From NCBI RefSeq assembly GCF_012849095.1, contig NZ_CP051680.1:2294001-2358000 (forward strand): 64,000 nt of DNA. Reading direction: 5' to 3'. Below the pieces are notes generated by a model. The model was given only the letters and a program-made list of their open reading frames with translations, was not told where the DNA came from and did not search any database. Position numbers and translations under genes: made by a program. Origin of the DNA: Cohnella herbarum. GTDB lineage: Bacteria; Bacillota; Bacilli; Paenibacillales; Paenibacillaceae. Position 1 is the stretch's first letter; the number at the start of each line of letters is the position of its first letter. Shown one piece after another: positions 1-7,485 of this stretch.

Positions 1-484
1 CATAGAAAATTGTATTTGAAGCATTGTCACTCTGCCTTAACCTATTATATTCTTTTTCCAGTTTATCCTCAGAGATCACACATTTTACTTTTAATGAAGA
101 TATAGATTCCACGTATGCATCATATTTCAGATCAGGACCGAGCTCTTCCCTTACTCGATTAGTATCATGAAATCTTTGTAATTCTTTAAGCATAATAAAA
201 AAAGTGTTTTCGAATCTTTGCTTATCTAACATTTCATTTTGTTTTTTAAATTCCAACCTTGATAATTCAAGTTCCTTTTTTTGACTTTTAAAAGTAGCAT
301 ATGCTACAAGAAATGCACCTAAAGTTAGAAAAGGGACCGTAGATCCTGCTAACCAATCACCTACCGGTCCAACTTTCGCAATATCTTCGTCGATGTATTT
401 ATATAAGAGTACCGTGAAAATTGGTCCAACTCCTGCAACAATCAGTGCAATGAACGCTCCTTTTAAGAGCTTATTACTAAACAT
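1..484 (-). CDS. Putative phage abortive-infection membrane protein (PutAbiC-like), 3' part outside the window
   Basis: An open frame reads from an ATG at 484 off the left edge; about 161 residues are visible. GAGGTG lies 7 bases before the ATG. Residues about 9-28 and 45-64 are hydrophobic membrane segments, the second within VGDWLAGSTVPFLTLGAF. A charged, probably coiled-coil stretch (about 66-95) and RFENTFFIMLKELQRFHD follow. This layout (two membrane segments, a KSQKKELEL helix, then RFENTFF) is what I recall for the putative phage abortive infection family related to lactococcal AbiC. Such proteins are thought to act at the membrane to stop phage multiplication; the mechanism is not known to me. 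It sits beside a prophage remnant and is AT-rich, unlike the core genes further right. Family assignment is from memory of the pattern. Confidence 0.65.
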   Translation of the reverse strand, partial: MFSNKLLKGAFIALIVAGVGPIFTVLLYKYIDEDIAKVGPVGDWLAGSTVPFLTLGAFLVAYATFKSQKKELELSRLEFKKQNEMLDKQRFENTFFIMLKELQRFHDTNRVREELGPDLKYDAYVESISSLKVKCVISEDKLEKEYNRLRQSDNASNTIFY

Positions 485-670
485 GTGAGACACCTCATCA
501 TTATATAATTTACGAGAGTTAAGATACGAAGATAGAATTACAATAAAAGTGATATTAAAAAAAAATAGCGATTGCACTACAAGATTCCCTCACATTCCTT
601 AGAACAATATTGAAATAATGCTTTTTTATAATAATGTAATCAATTGGAAACAACTATAGTTTTGAGAATC

Positions 671-699
671 AAAAAAAGCAGGAGCTCATGCGCCCCTGC
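671..699 (-). terminator. Rho-independent terminator of the ArpU-like gene
   Basis: The stem 678-685 / 692-699 (one mismatch) is followed on the minus strand by seven T. It lies 64 bases after the stop of the 763-1395 gene. Between it and the ATG at 484 there is only AT-rich sequence without a gene. Confidence 0.7.
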
Positions 700-762
700 C
701 CTCACTTTTTTGGAATTTATTATGATTAGTTCCCTCTAACCACTTCCTAAACACCAGTTTGC

Positions 763-1395
763 TTATATAAAGTTCCCGGCCAGCTTCTCAAAAGCTTTCC
801 ATTTGAACTTGGTGAATGTCCCTTCGGCGATCCCTAGCTCGATCTGATACACCTGGTAATCGTAAATTTCTTCGTCCTGCATATATTTCAGTTTAATAAT
901 TTTCTTCTGCAGTTCCGGAAGTCTATTAACGCAGCGATCAACCTTATCAATAAACATATGCCTCATCTCAGGTTCATCTACATTCCGAATCGCGATGCTA
1001 GCCGTCGAATCACTTGTTAATCCCGTTGGACCGCGAAACCTTTCGTCGAAGCTCATTTGATTGCCGTCGACATCGACCGTTCCGTCCGGATTGATTTTTC
1101 CAGTTACTCCCTTAGATGCCTGCTTGAACTCGGTCGAAATCGACGATTTTTCAATCGTTAGCGTTACATCATCCCCAGCCAGCTTATAAAGCTCGAATGA
1201 ATGTTCAACTGAAACATCACCTTTTACAATGAACTCCAAAACAGTCTTTTTTGTATCCTTCGTTTTTTTGCTGAATTCGGCAGTGATAGTAACGTCATCG
1301 ATCTCATCGATTCGAAGTTCAACTACTTCCCGACAAAGCTGATTGCATGAGTTCCTTTTTCGAATCGATCGTTTGTTTATTGAATTATGCGTCAA
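763..1395 (-). CDS. Phage ArpU-family-like C-terminus fused to an unrelated phage domain (chimeric or decayed)
   Basis: The last 70 residues (about 138-210, with VDRCVNRLPELQKKIIKLKY, DYQVYQIELGIAEGTFTKFK and WKAFEKLA) resemble ArpU-type phage late-transcription or packaging regulators, a sigma-like helical domain. Residues about 27-95 (LRIDEIDDVTITAEF... VTLTIEKSSIS) are strand-rich and look like a separate small phage protein. Residues 1-26 look non-native. A good start, ATG at 1408 behind GAGAGGAG, is in another frame and stops after seven codons. The locus is therefore probably a recombination product or frameshift relic of two phage genes, and the annotated start is uncertain. It could still be translated from within. 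No structural or packaging genes lie directly next to it. Confidence 0.45.
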   Translation of the reverse strand: MTHNSINKRSIRKRNSCNQLCREVVELRIDEIDDVTITAEFSKKTKDTKKTVLEFIVKGDVSVEHSFELYKLAGDDVTLTIEKSSISTEFKQASKGVTGKINPDGTVDVDGNQMSFDERFRGPTGLTSDSTASIAIRNVDEPEMRHMFIDKVDRCVNRLPELQKKIIKLKYMQDEEIYDYQVYQIELGIAEGTFTKFKWKAFEKLAGNFI

Positions 1396-1496
1396 TAGTT
1401 GCTTTCATGGATAATTGCTCCTCTCAATAGTAAGTTATTTACTCGGATAATTTTGAATCGGAAGGAAACATTATTTCCGAAGGGTGGTGAATAGTG

Positions 1497-1660
1497 ATGA
1501 CCCATATTTCAAATGAGGACTTAAGAAAATAGTGGTCCCCTATGTAACACGAGAATTTTTTGATGAAAATCCCCACTTGTACAGAAGAGTCGCAAAAATC
1601 TATGTTGATGAAACAATCCACTATGCAAGTAAAGCAGCAGCGTATGAGATCCATTGTTAG
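1497..1660 (+). pseudogene. Small hypothetical phage-type gene with a one-base frameshift
   Basis: ATG 1497 follows GAAGGGTGG and reads MTHISNEDLRK, then meets TAG at 1530. One more A in the run AAAA at 1526-1529 would continue it into a 43-residue frame (IVVPYVTREFFDENPHLYRR ... YEIHC) that stops at 1660. The downstream frame has protein-like composition and no obvious start of its own apart from a GTG at 1532. I do not recognise the product. It is either a real frameshift or a homopolymer sequencing error. The hairpin at 1827 would end its transcript. Confidence 0.35.
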
Positions 1661-1826
1661 ATACGCTGAGGTACCTAACGAAATATAATTTTTAGCGAAA
1701 GTCTAATCAAGTCCTAGCCTGCAGTTGTTTCTTTTAGGATCTGTCAAATACTTATTTTTTGAAAATATCACTGTACTTTTTGCGAACCTATCCGTAGCGC
1801 ATAAGCTAATCAATGAGACTGTTCAG

Positions 1827-1858
1827 CCCCGCCCGGCCACTCGGCTAAGCGGGGTTTT
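1827..1858 (+). terminator. Terminator, plus-strand direction
   Basis: CCCCGC (1827-1832) pairs with GCGGGG (1849-1854), with an inner CCG/CGG stem, followed by TTTT. It probably ends the transcript of the small broken gene at 1497-1660. Confidence 0.6.
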
Positions 1859-1866
1859 GTTTATAG

Positions 1867-1894
1867 AAAAACCCGCCAGCCGAAGCCAACGGGC
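1867..1894 (-). terminator. Terminator of the 1902-2177 gene
   Basis: On the minus strand CCCGTTGGC-TTCG-GCTGGCGGG forms a stem with a TTCG loop followed by five T, right after the stop of the phage gene. Confidence 0.7.
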
Positions 1895-1901
1895 TAATCA
1901 A

Positions 1902-2177
1902 CTATGGATTTACTACATCATACTCGTCCACATCAAACGTAAGGATCTTATCGAAGATCACGTACTCGGCTCGTGACTTAAACGGCCCTTTGTTCCACGC
2001 TTTTACGAATTTATACTTAGCGAATCCAGATCCGGCGTCTTTAGCGTCATACCATGAGATGAATGCATTAACCTCAGCCATGGATAGATCGTATTCCTTT
2101 TCGAGTCCGTTGATCATAGTTACGGTAAGAAGTGTACGTCCTTCTGTCGTTGGAACGGGATAACCAAACATCTCCAT
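1902..2177 (-). CDS. Small phage-derived hypothetical protein
   Basis: A 91-residue protein (or 89 if the second ATG at 2171 is used; GGTGA lies 7 bases before that one and only 2 before the first). The reading TLLTVTMINGLEKEYDLSMA, AFISWYDAKDAGSGFAKYKF and FKSRAEYVIFDKILTFDVDE resembles short conserved proteins found in Bacillales prophages and at the ends of some phage structural proteins, where the WYDAKDAG and FKSR..YVIFDKILTF blocks recur. No catalytic motif, signal peptide or membrane segment is seen, and the function is unknown. It has its own terminator and lies head-to-tail after the DUF4177-like gene (45-base gap). Confidence 0.6.
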   Translation of the reverse strand: MEMFGYPVPTTEGRTLLTVTMINGLEKEYDLSMAEVNAFISWYDAKDAGSGFAKYKFVKAWNKGPFKSRAEYVIFDKILTFDVDEYDVVNP

Positions 2178-2221
2178 TTCACCAATCGCAGAGTAATATT
2201 TAACTAGGATTTGTTATCACA

Positions 2222-2410
2222 TTATGCCTTGCGCCTCTTAAATACACTAATAATCGCCAATGTAGTACCTCTAGAGTCAATAGTATAACTAGAGACTAGT
2301 TCCCAATTTTGCTCCCCAAAACTGTTTAGTTCATCATTGTAAGTTTCAACATGATCAACCCAACCACTTTGCATTTCCGTTTTATGAGTCATATATTCCC
2401 ACTTTTCCAA
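2222..2410 (-). CDS. DUF4177-like small protein
   Basis: 62 residues, starting at TTG 2410, which sits 5 bases after a very strong GGAAGGAGGAG ribosome binding site. An in-frame ATG seven codons in has no such site. The pattern KWEYMTHKTE ... LNSFGEQNWELVSSYTIDS ... VFKRRKA matches the DUF4177 fold: an opening KWEY strand, the (N/G)WELVS block and a closing FKR. These small alpha/beta proteins occur in prophages and near regulators, and their function is not established. Base composition is AT-rich like its neighbours. Confidence 0.6.
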   Translation of the reverse strand: MEKWEYMTHKTEMQSGWVDHVETYNDELNSFGEQNWELVSSYTIDSRGTTLAIISVFKRRKA

Positions 2411-2550
2411 TCAAACTCCTCCTTCCCCAAGTCATACTTCGACAAAAAGGATGGCATTTCCTTTTATTCTAATTGCGCCCCAAGATGATTCCCATAGACC
2501 ATTGCCCTCGAGCTTATTAGCCATAAACAAGCATAAGCATCACTCTTTTT

Positions 2551-2880
2551 TTATTTATCCGCCAAGCTCTTTTCTATAGTCCCCATAATCATCTTGCGAT
2601 GTAGATCTAAATCGTTTTGTGAAATCTCGTGTTCATCGCGATGCCCGGAAAAAGAATACCGATACCGTCTATCGCCGATTGGACTATCTTGCACCCACAT
2701 TTTATTAACCTTCATTACCTCTCGGGACTTCTCAAGCTCCGCCATGAGACTTCGACCTAGGGCCTTGGTAGCCATTAGTATAATTCCCCTCACAGCTTCT
2801 AACTCTTTTTTGGCATCTTCGACCAGTGTCAACAAAGCGATGTGAGCATTAAGTGAAATGACGGGATCAAAACCACTCAT
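2551..2880 (-). CDS. Hypothetical protein, possibly LexA-regulated
   Basis: 109 residues from the ATG at 2880, chosen because AAAGGGTGAT lies 7 bases upstream; a GTG at 2892 would add four residues. The protein is mixed alpha with a helical first half (HIALLTLVEDAKKELEAVRG) and a polar C-terminus (YSFSGHRDEHEISQNDLDLH). I do not recognise it. It has its own promoter with an inverted repeat resembling the Gram-positive SOS box in the spacer, so it may be damage-inducible like many prophage or mobile-element genes. Confidence 0.5.
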   Translation of the reverse strand: MSGFDPVISLNAHIALLTLVEDAKKELEAVRGIILMATKALGRSLMAELEKSREVMKVNKMWVQDSPIGDRRYRYSFSGHRDEHEISQNDLDLHRKMIMGTIEKSLADK

Positions 2881-2912
2881 ATAATGGATCACCCTTTACT
2901 TTTGGTGTTCTC

Positions 2913-2943
2913 ATTATACACGAACGTTAGTTCTTATATCCAA
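2913..2943 (-). promoter_or_regulatory. Promoter with LexA/DinR-like box
   Basis: On the minus strand TTGGAT (2943-2938) and TATAAT (2918-2913) are separated by 19 bases. The spacer contains, read on plus, CGAACGTTAGTTCT (2921-2934). It keeps the GAAC-N4-GTTC core of the Bacillus LexA box, but the inner four bases are not the preferred ones. Position between -35 and -10 would suit repression. Confidence 0.45.
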
Positions 2944-3288
2944 TCTAGTTTTCGATACACCGAAACCTTCAACCGACACTCGGAAAGGAAGCTTATCAGG
3001 CATCCCCAAAGCGCGAATCCGTCCGGACAGAACGGTTAAAGGCTTCGATCTAAAAACGGCCATTATTGAAGCTGGCCGCATGCGCTGCCGATCCGAACCT
3101 TATAGACGCTTGGCATCAACGTCCAAGGAGTGAGCATCCCACCCTGCTGGCACTTACCCCTGCCGGCAGTCAATGTTGTCAGAAAGGGGTTTGGGATGAT
3201 TTGGGGAGATCCGGCGTAACGATAACGAGAGTTCTCAAGATCTTATCTACGATATGCAATGATGTATTGAGCTCTCAGGAATAAGTGA
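2944..3288 (+). other. No recognised gene; coding-like open frame without a start
   Basis: About 345 bases between the promoter above and the tRNA. On plus, a frame from about 2924 to 3133 is open for some 70 codons and reads DTRKGSLSGIPKARIRP followed by RTVKGFDLKTAIIEAGRM, then stops. It has no usable start or ribosome binding site and I do not recognise it. It may be a gene fragment left by rearrangement. Confidence 0.25.
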
Positions 3289-3363
3289 TGGAGCGGACAG
3301 CGGGAATCGAACCCGAAGTAATCGACTTGGAAGGCCGAAGCATTACCTTTATGCTACGTCCGC
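3289..3363 (-). tRNA. tRNA-Gly (UCC)
   Basis: A full cloverleaf reads on the minus strand from GCGGACG (3363) to encoded CCA (3289). The acceptor stem is GCGGACG/TGTCCGC, the anticodon loop CTTCCAA (anticodon TCC) and the T-arm GGGTTCGATTCCC. 75 nt. It is isolated inside phage-derived DNA, so it may be phage-borne or mark an old integration site. Confidence 0.9.
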
Positions 3364-3650
3364 AAATTGAGAAAGCCAGCGCCGAACCCACTTGGAGTTC
3401 CCACCGACCTACTTGAATCTTTATGCGCCGCTCAACTTCCCCGTCCTTAACTCCCTCCTATGGGAAGGGTAGGTTTGACTTAGAGCCTTGGACTTTTACA
3501 CGCATGGTAAATCTCTGTGGATCATAGGACTCTCACCCATGAATGGCAATCCTCAAATTGCCGCTTGTTTGGTTTTACCTCTACGTTCCGTTTATCTTCC
3601 GGCACCCACAGTTATACAAAATCGGAACCGCTGTCGGAGCTTTCACCGCA
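3364..3650 (-). ncRNA. Candidate structured RNA upstream of tRNA-Gly
   Basis: No convincing protein gene here. The minus strand carries several nested complementary pairs: GGCAAT-TTGAGG-ATTGCC, GGTAAA...TTTACC around it, CTTCCC...GGGGAAG inside CCTAC...GTAGG, and GGAACTCC...GGGTTC just before the tRNA. The block is bounded upstream by a strong terminator and runs straight into the tRNA on the same strand. Short open frames on both strands exist but lack ribosome binding sites and recognisable sequence. Read as a candidate non-coding RNA; covariation was not tested. Confidence 0.35.
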
Positions 3651-3654
3651 TAAT

Positions 3655-3682
3655 AAAAAGCCATCCTGAAACGATGGCTTTT
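3655..3682 (-). terminator. Strong hairpin terminator
   Basis: AAAAGCCATC (3656-3665) pairs perfectly with GATGGCTTTT (3673-3682). The minus strand ends in TTTTTATT, so termination is likeliest in that direction, although the transcript it would end (from about 3690-3800 minus) contains no recognisable gene. The stretch 3683-3872 holds no other feature. Confidence 0.65.
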
Positions 3683-3872
3683 CAGAGCGCCTTCATGCCC
3701 CTGCGGTCCCCTCTGTTCGGTTTTCCGATGATTTAAATATACCATGATCAAAGTACAATAACACATAATTAGGACTCAAAAAAATCTAAATTATTCCTCA
3801 TTTACTCATATTGTCGTACGTTTGCCACCAATAGGTGATAGGAAAATAACTGGAGACAAGGAGTTGAAGAAA

Positions 3873-5252
3873 ATGCCTGAACTGACCTCGCATATTGGTT
3901 TAAAGAAACCTTTGAAGACCGAAATAGCGGACATAACCGTATTGAATGAAAACATGGATGTGATCGATCTGGCTATTGGGGATCTAACGTCGGTGCCGAC
4001 TATTGCTAAGGATGCGGCCGGGGCGATTACGGAATTATTCGAAGCTCTTGAAAATGCCGACATCCCCGACGCCACGCTGACGACAAAGGGTAAGGTGCAA
4101 CTCTCCAGCGCTACGAATAGCACAGCCGAGAATCTAGCGGCGACGCCAAAAGCAGTTAATGATGTCATGAACGTGGCTAGCACCGCTCTGCCTAAGTCGG
4201 GCGGACAAATTACCGGGCTGTTACGCGTAGAGACCACTGGTCGCGAGATCAGCGCCGGATCGTGGGTTGACTTGAGCGCTAACAGTAGCGGATACGGGCT
4301 AATTGCACAAAATTGCTACACGTCAAATAGCAACGAGTACCGTTTTAGCAATAGTCACGCAACTATGGGCGCGCGCGGAATCAGGTTTAATCACGCCTCG
4401 ATTACGATGGAGTATTTTGACACTGGCGCGATAGCAACGACGGCTGACGCCATTTTTACGCCGACTTGGATATCTATGCGTCCGGACACGGCTGCAACGG
4501 CTAATCGTACTGTATTGCGCGACTCCGCCGGTCGGGCCAAGGTGGCTGCTCCTGTAGCGATGGACGACATTGCTAGGTTAGCAGAGGTTAACACGCGATT
4601 ACCATTATCAGGTGGCAATATGACGGGGCCACTAAACACTACAGGAAGCGTTGGAGCTATATCAAGTGCGGGAGGTGGGGCGCAATTTAGCGTGAATAGT
4701 GATGGTACCCCTGGAAGCGCGGCATTTGCTATGTTTCACAGACCGGGATTGTTTGCGGGTCACTTTGGTATCGATACCGATAACAAATGGAAAGTCGGCG
4801 GTTACAGCGCAGGTGCAGTAGCGCATGAGCTGTGGCATGATGGACGATTACGAGTTAACGCAAACAAACTTCAGTTCTATAATGGGGGGGCGTGGAATAC
4901 AGTGGCAGGATACGGAAGCGGTAAAACAGGGACGAGCGTTATCAACGCTGAAGTAGCAAAAACCGTACTAGTAATCAATGTTAGTGGCCAAGGCTCTTTG
5001 AAGCAGCTAGCAACTTACTCCAATGTCGGCTTGAGCTATACGACACAAGTTATTATTGACGGGATTCTTGTGTATGAGGTCGCAGTAGCAGGAGAAAATA
5101 GATTATTGTATCACACCCCTACTGGGTTTGAATACAACGAGAAAAGGAATTTTGATCTGGCTTTCAATAGTAGTTTAGTAGTACAAGTTATTGTACCTAT
5201 TGCAGGCGCCGGATATTCTGTAACTGCTCGTTATGCTTACGAAGTTTTATAA
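3873..5252 (+). CDS. Phage tail fibre / receptor-binding protein
   Basis: 459 residues from ATG 3873, selected because AAGGAG lies 9 bases upstream; an upstream in-frame ATG at 3822 has none. The N-terminus LTSHIGLKKPLKTEIADITV and VLNENMDVIDLAIGDL is the conserved tail-fibre opening of Bacillales prophages. Next come fibre-repeat blocks (DATLTTKGKVQLSSATNSTA with a following TPKAVNDV; LPKSGGQITGLL; LPLSGGNMTGPLNTTG) typical of trimeric fibres. The C-terminus (NGGAWNTVAGYGSGKTGTSV onward) is a variable beta-rich receptor-binding region. It begins a run of three head-to-tail phage genes. The rest of the tail module is absent, so this is a remnant. Confidence 0.8.
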   Translation: MPELTSHIGLKKPLKTEIADITVLNENMDVIDLAIGDLTSVPTIAKDAAGAITELFEALENADIPDATLTTKGKVQLSSATNSTAENLAATPKAVNDVMNVASTALPKSGGQITGLLRVETTGREISAGSWVDLSANSSGYGLIAQNCYTSNSNEYRFSNSHATMGARGIRFNHASITMEYFDTGAIATTADAIFTPTWISMRPDTAATANRTVLRDSAGRAKVAAPVAMDDIARLAEVNTRLPLSGGNMTGPLNTTGSVGAISSAGGGAQFSVNSDGTPGSAAFAMFHRPGLFAGHFGIDTDNKWKVGGYSAGAVAHELWHDGRLRVNANKLQFYNGGAWNTVAGYGSGKTGTSVINAEVAKTVLVINVSGQGSLKQLATYSNVGLSYTTQVIIDGILVYEVAVAGENRLLYHTPTGFEYNEKRNFDLAFNSSLVVQVIVPIAGAGYSVTARYAYEVL

Positions 5253-5271
5253 AATGTGAGGTGATACCAAA

Positions 5272-5655
5272 ATGTCAGAGAGTACAAGGAAGTACGTTGA
5301 AAACGGAATTGTATTTGAGGAAATTATCGGTGAGACTTATCGTTCAGTGCACGCTCTTGGTGGGTTGACGAAAATAAACACGCAAAGGCTTGACTCAAAT
5401 ACTGTTGTCGATATAGCCTACGTTTTTAACAATGAATTGAGCGAATATATAGAACAATCTCGAACAGAACGTCCTGACCCATTACCATTGGAACCTGGCG
5501 AACGAATAACCCAACTCGAAAACGAGTCCGCCATGCTGACGCTCGAACTCGTCGATACGCGAATCAGGCTAGACGATACGGAGCGCCGGTTAGAGCAGTC
5601 AGAAACGGAACAAGCAGCGCTATTACTCGAACTCGCGGACAAGGGGGTGCTCTAA
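5272..5655 (+). CDS. Phage coiled-coil protein encoded between tail fibre and XkdX-like gene
   Basis: 127 residues, ATG 5272 with a GTGAGGTGATACC site 19 bases after the tail-fibre stop. The N-terminal 60 residues are strand-rich (VFEEIIGETYRSVHAL). Residues about 80-123 form a heptad-like coiled coil (ERITQLENESAMLTLELVDT through EQSETEQAALLLELADKG). Small proteins of this build commonly lie directly before the XkdX gene in Bacillales prophages and may be tail-fibre partners or holin-region accessory proteins. The function is not proven. The stop codon abuts the next start. Confidence 0.55.
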   Translation: MSESTRKYVENGIVFEEIIGETYRSVHALGGLTKINTQRLDSNTVVDIAYVFNNELSEYIEQSRTERPDPLPLEPGERITQLENESAMLTLELVDTRIRLDDTERRLEQSETEQAALLLELADKGVL

Positions 5656-5835
5656 GTGGATTGGTATGGAACGGTAAAGCGACTTTACGATGCTGGACGG
5701 TATCACCCGGAAGACGTCGCTAAGTTTGTCATTGCGGGAAAGATCAACGAGCAGCAGTACGAGACGATTACAGGTGAAATATTTGAAGCTCCGCAACCTA
5801 AGCGGGGCCTATTTTATAGGATCGGTTTACGATAA
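5656..5835 (+). CDS. xkdX: XkdX-family small phage protein
   Basis: 59 residues starting at GTG 5656 immediately after the previous stop; GGGGGTG lies 8 bases upstream inside the preceding gene. The pattern WYGTVKRLYDAGRYHPEDVA, FVIAGKINEQQYETITGE is the XkdX signature (W..VKR.YD.G.Y..EDV..FV..G.I...EY..ITG). XkdX is a conserved short protein at the distal end of PBSX-like tail operons with no settled role. Odd point: the last dozen codons run through a GC-rich hairpin (GCTCCGC/GCGGGGC), suggesting that the original stop was lost and the frame now reads into a terminator. Confidence 0.75.
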   Translation: MDWYGTVKRLYDAGRYHPEDVAKFVIAGKINEQQYETITGEIFEAPQPKRGLFYRIGLR

Positions 5836-5921
5836 TAATTTTTCAACCCTCGAGTACGAATATAGATGGTGTCTGATAGGCAAGTGGAAACAAGATCGAT
5901 CACTATCGACCACGATCAACT

Positions 5922-5950
5922 CGAGGGCTTCGGCTCTCGGGTACATTTAT
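5922..5950 (+). terminator. Terminator hairpin next to the IS insertion
   Basis: CGAGGGC-TTCG-GCTCTCG (5922-5939) is a seven-pair stem with a TTCG loop followed by a weak T-rich tail that is cut at TTTATTAA by the insertion sequence. It probably ended the tail operon. Confidence 0.5.
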
Positions 5951-5953
5951 TAA

Positions 5954-7422
5954 CTTGAGTGTTGCAATTTCTTCATCGTAGAGCCGAATTAGACAGACTT
6001 GTAGTAGGAACAATCGATCGGTAGCTTAGGCAGGTATCTTGAGATGTTTTAGGATGTCGATTAGCGGCTTCTTCTCTAGGGCTTGTTGGTAAACTTAAAC
6101 AATGATTTGCCCGAAATACTCTTGCCGAATCCGATTCACCACATCTCCAAGCGTGAGATGCTTGTCTTTCTTCATCCAATCCTGACGTTGTGTTTCCAAA
6201 AAGTTCTGCGTCAGAAACTGAATGGCCCAAAACCGCTGAATGCCTTCGAATGAAAGCAACTGATATTGGTCAAAGCCTAATAGCTCCTTGAAATAACGAT
6301 AGCCAGTTTCGATGTTCCACCGACGTGGTAATAGCGTTGGATTGTAACGAGATCCAAGCTTAGATCCGTGCATAGGAGACAAACCTGAGGTTTGCTCGAA
6401 TCGGCGTATTCATCTTTCCAAGATAGCAAAGCCTTGACGTTTTCCATTTCGCTTAATGGTCCTTCGTATTCATAAATCCAGTACGTCCCCTGACTTTCCA
6501 CCGTAACGGAGCGTAGGTCAGACTTGTGAAGATACTGGACAGCGAAATCAACCATGGAGATTGTTAAGCCGCTCACGCAGATAAGCCGGTTGTTCTTTAC
6601 AGCGGCGATGACGTGAAATCCCTTGCGATTGCAGGCATTAATAACCTTTTCACTGGTGTACCAACTATCCATGAGAACGTAAATCTGTTCATCTGGCGTA
6701 GCTGGGAATGCTTCGATCATCTCAAGGGCAAGATCATTTTTGCTCTTGAAGGCAAGTCATGTTCAGTGCAATACTCTTCACGATAATAAGGATGGAAATC
6801 CCATGCGTAAGAACTGCCTTCGCTTACCACGTGAGCAGTAACAACGCAGTGGCACCAAACTGATTTTCCTGCTTCATGCGAATACTGAAAGCTAAGGGCT
6901 TCCATCTTCTTCGTCGAGGTTTCCTTCTTGCAGCAAGTATCATCCACGATGAAACAGACAAGACGTCGGGAGTCGCAACGCTACGTATGTTTCGTCCGGA
7001 TTTTCTCCATAACGAAATTCATCCGTCGGCGCTGCATGCGGCTCACGCACCAGGGGGCGTGATTAAGGAAATTAGTGGTGCTGCTTAGATGGGAATCTTT
7101 CCTAGTGGCGTTTCGAATCTGTGTAATATTCTTTCGCCCTGCACAAAGAATAATGCCGTGAACAAGTGAAAACATGTGATTTCGTGAGGTTTAGAAAGCT
7201 TTAGAAAGCTCTAATTTGAGAGCCAAAATGAACTTGACGATCGGTAGATAGAGAGCTGCCATGAGAATGGGACATCTCCTTTATCTGGAAATTGCGGTCT
7301 GGTAAACGACAATTTCTCCGCAAAGGAACGATGTCCTCTTTCTATTTTGTTATTCGACGAAGCTTCTAAGATCTTGCCTTTAACTGAGGGCTGTCGACGG
7401 CGATATTTTTGCAACACTCAAG
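5954..7422. mobile_element. Defective IS4/IS701-type insertion sequence (1,469 bp)
   Basis: The ends are an exact 14-bp inverted repeat: CTTGAGTGTTGCAA at 5954-5967 and its complement at 7409-7422. They are flanked by TTAA on both sides (5950-5953 and 7423-7426), consistent with a 4-bp target duplication; if TTAA is counted, the repeat is 18 bp. The inside carries one decayed transposase on the minus strand. Size, perfect ends, TTAA and a DDE transposase of the 'IDSWYTSEKVINAC' kind suggest an IS701-like branch of the IS4 superfamily. The exact family needs a search. It inserted just after the phage tail operon. Confidence 0.8.
6026..7262 (-). pseudogene. Decayed DDE transposase of the IS
   Basis: The frame starts at ATG 7262 behind GGAGATG (MAALYLPIVKFILALKLE...). 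Recognisable blocks run LVHGIILCAGRKNITQIRNA, RRLVCFIVDDTCCKKETSTK, YVLMDSWYTSEKVINACNRK, RWNIETGYRYFKELLGFDQY and a C-terminal QALEKKPLIDILKHLKIPA. The frame is broken at least five times: TAA after LELSKAF, TAG before RCDSRRLV, a lost base in DLPFKSKND (near 6755), a lost base in YYHVRWN (near 6325) and TAA inside VYQQAL (near 6098). A tandem AGCTTTCTAA duplication sits at the first break. It cannot make an active transposase. Confidence 0.85.
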
Positions 7423-7433
7423 TTAATTAATTA

Positions 7434-7466
7434 AAAATAAATCCCTTCTTACGATACAAAAAAGGG
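7434..7466 (-). terminator. Weak terminator after the PLAT-like gene
   Basis: On the minus strand a five-pair stem CCCTT/AAGGG (7462-7466 with 7443-7447) is followed by ATTTATTTTT. The stem is short, so confidence is modest. Confidence 0.35.
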
Positions 7467-7485
7467 CTAATTTTGTAGCCAAACT

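Noticed and set aside
1725..1976. Plus-strand 83-residue open frame
   Set aside because: Crosses two terminators and overlaps the phage gene on the other strand.
3364..3660. Group II intron
   Set aside because: Phrases such as GGTGAAAG and GGGTGAGAGTCC recall intron parts, but they occur in the wrong order, the length is too short and there is no domain V hairpin or reverse transcriptase.
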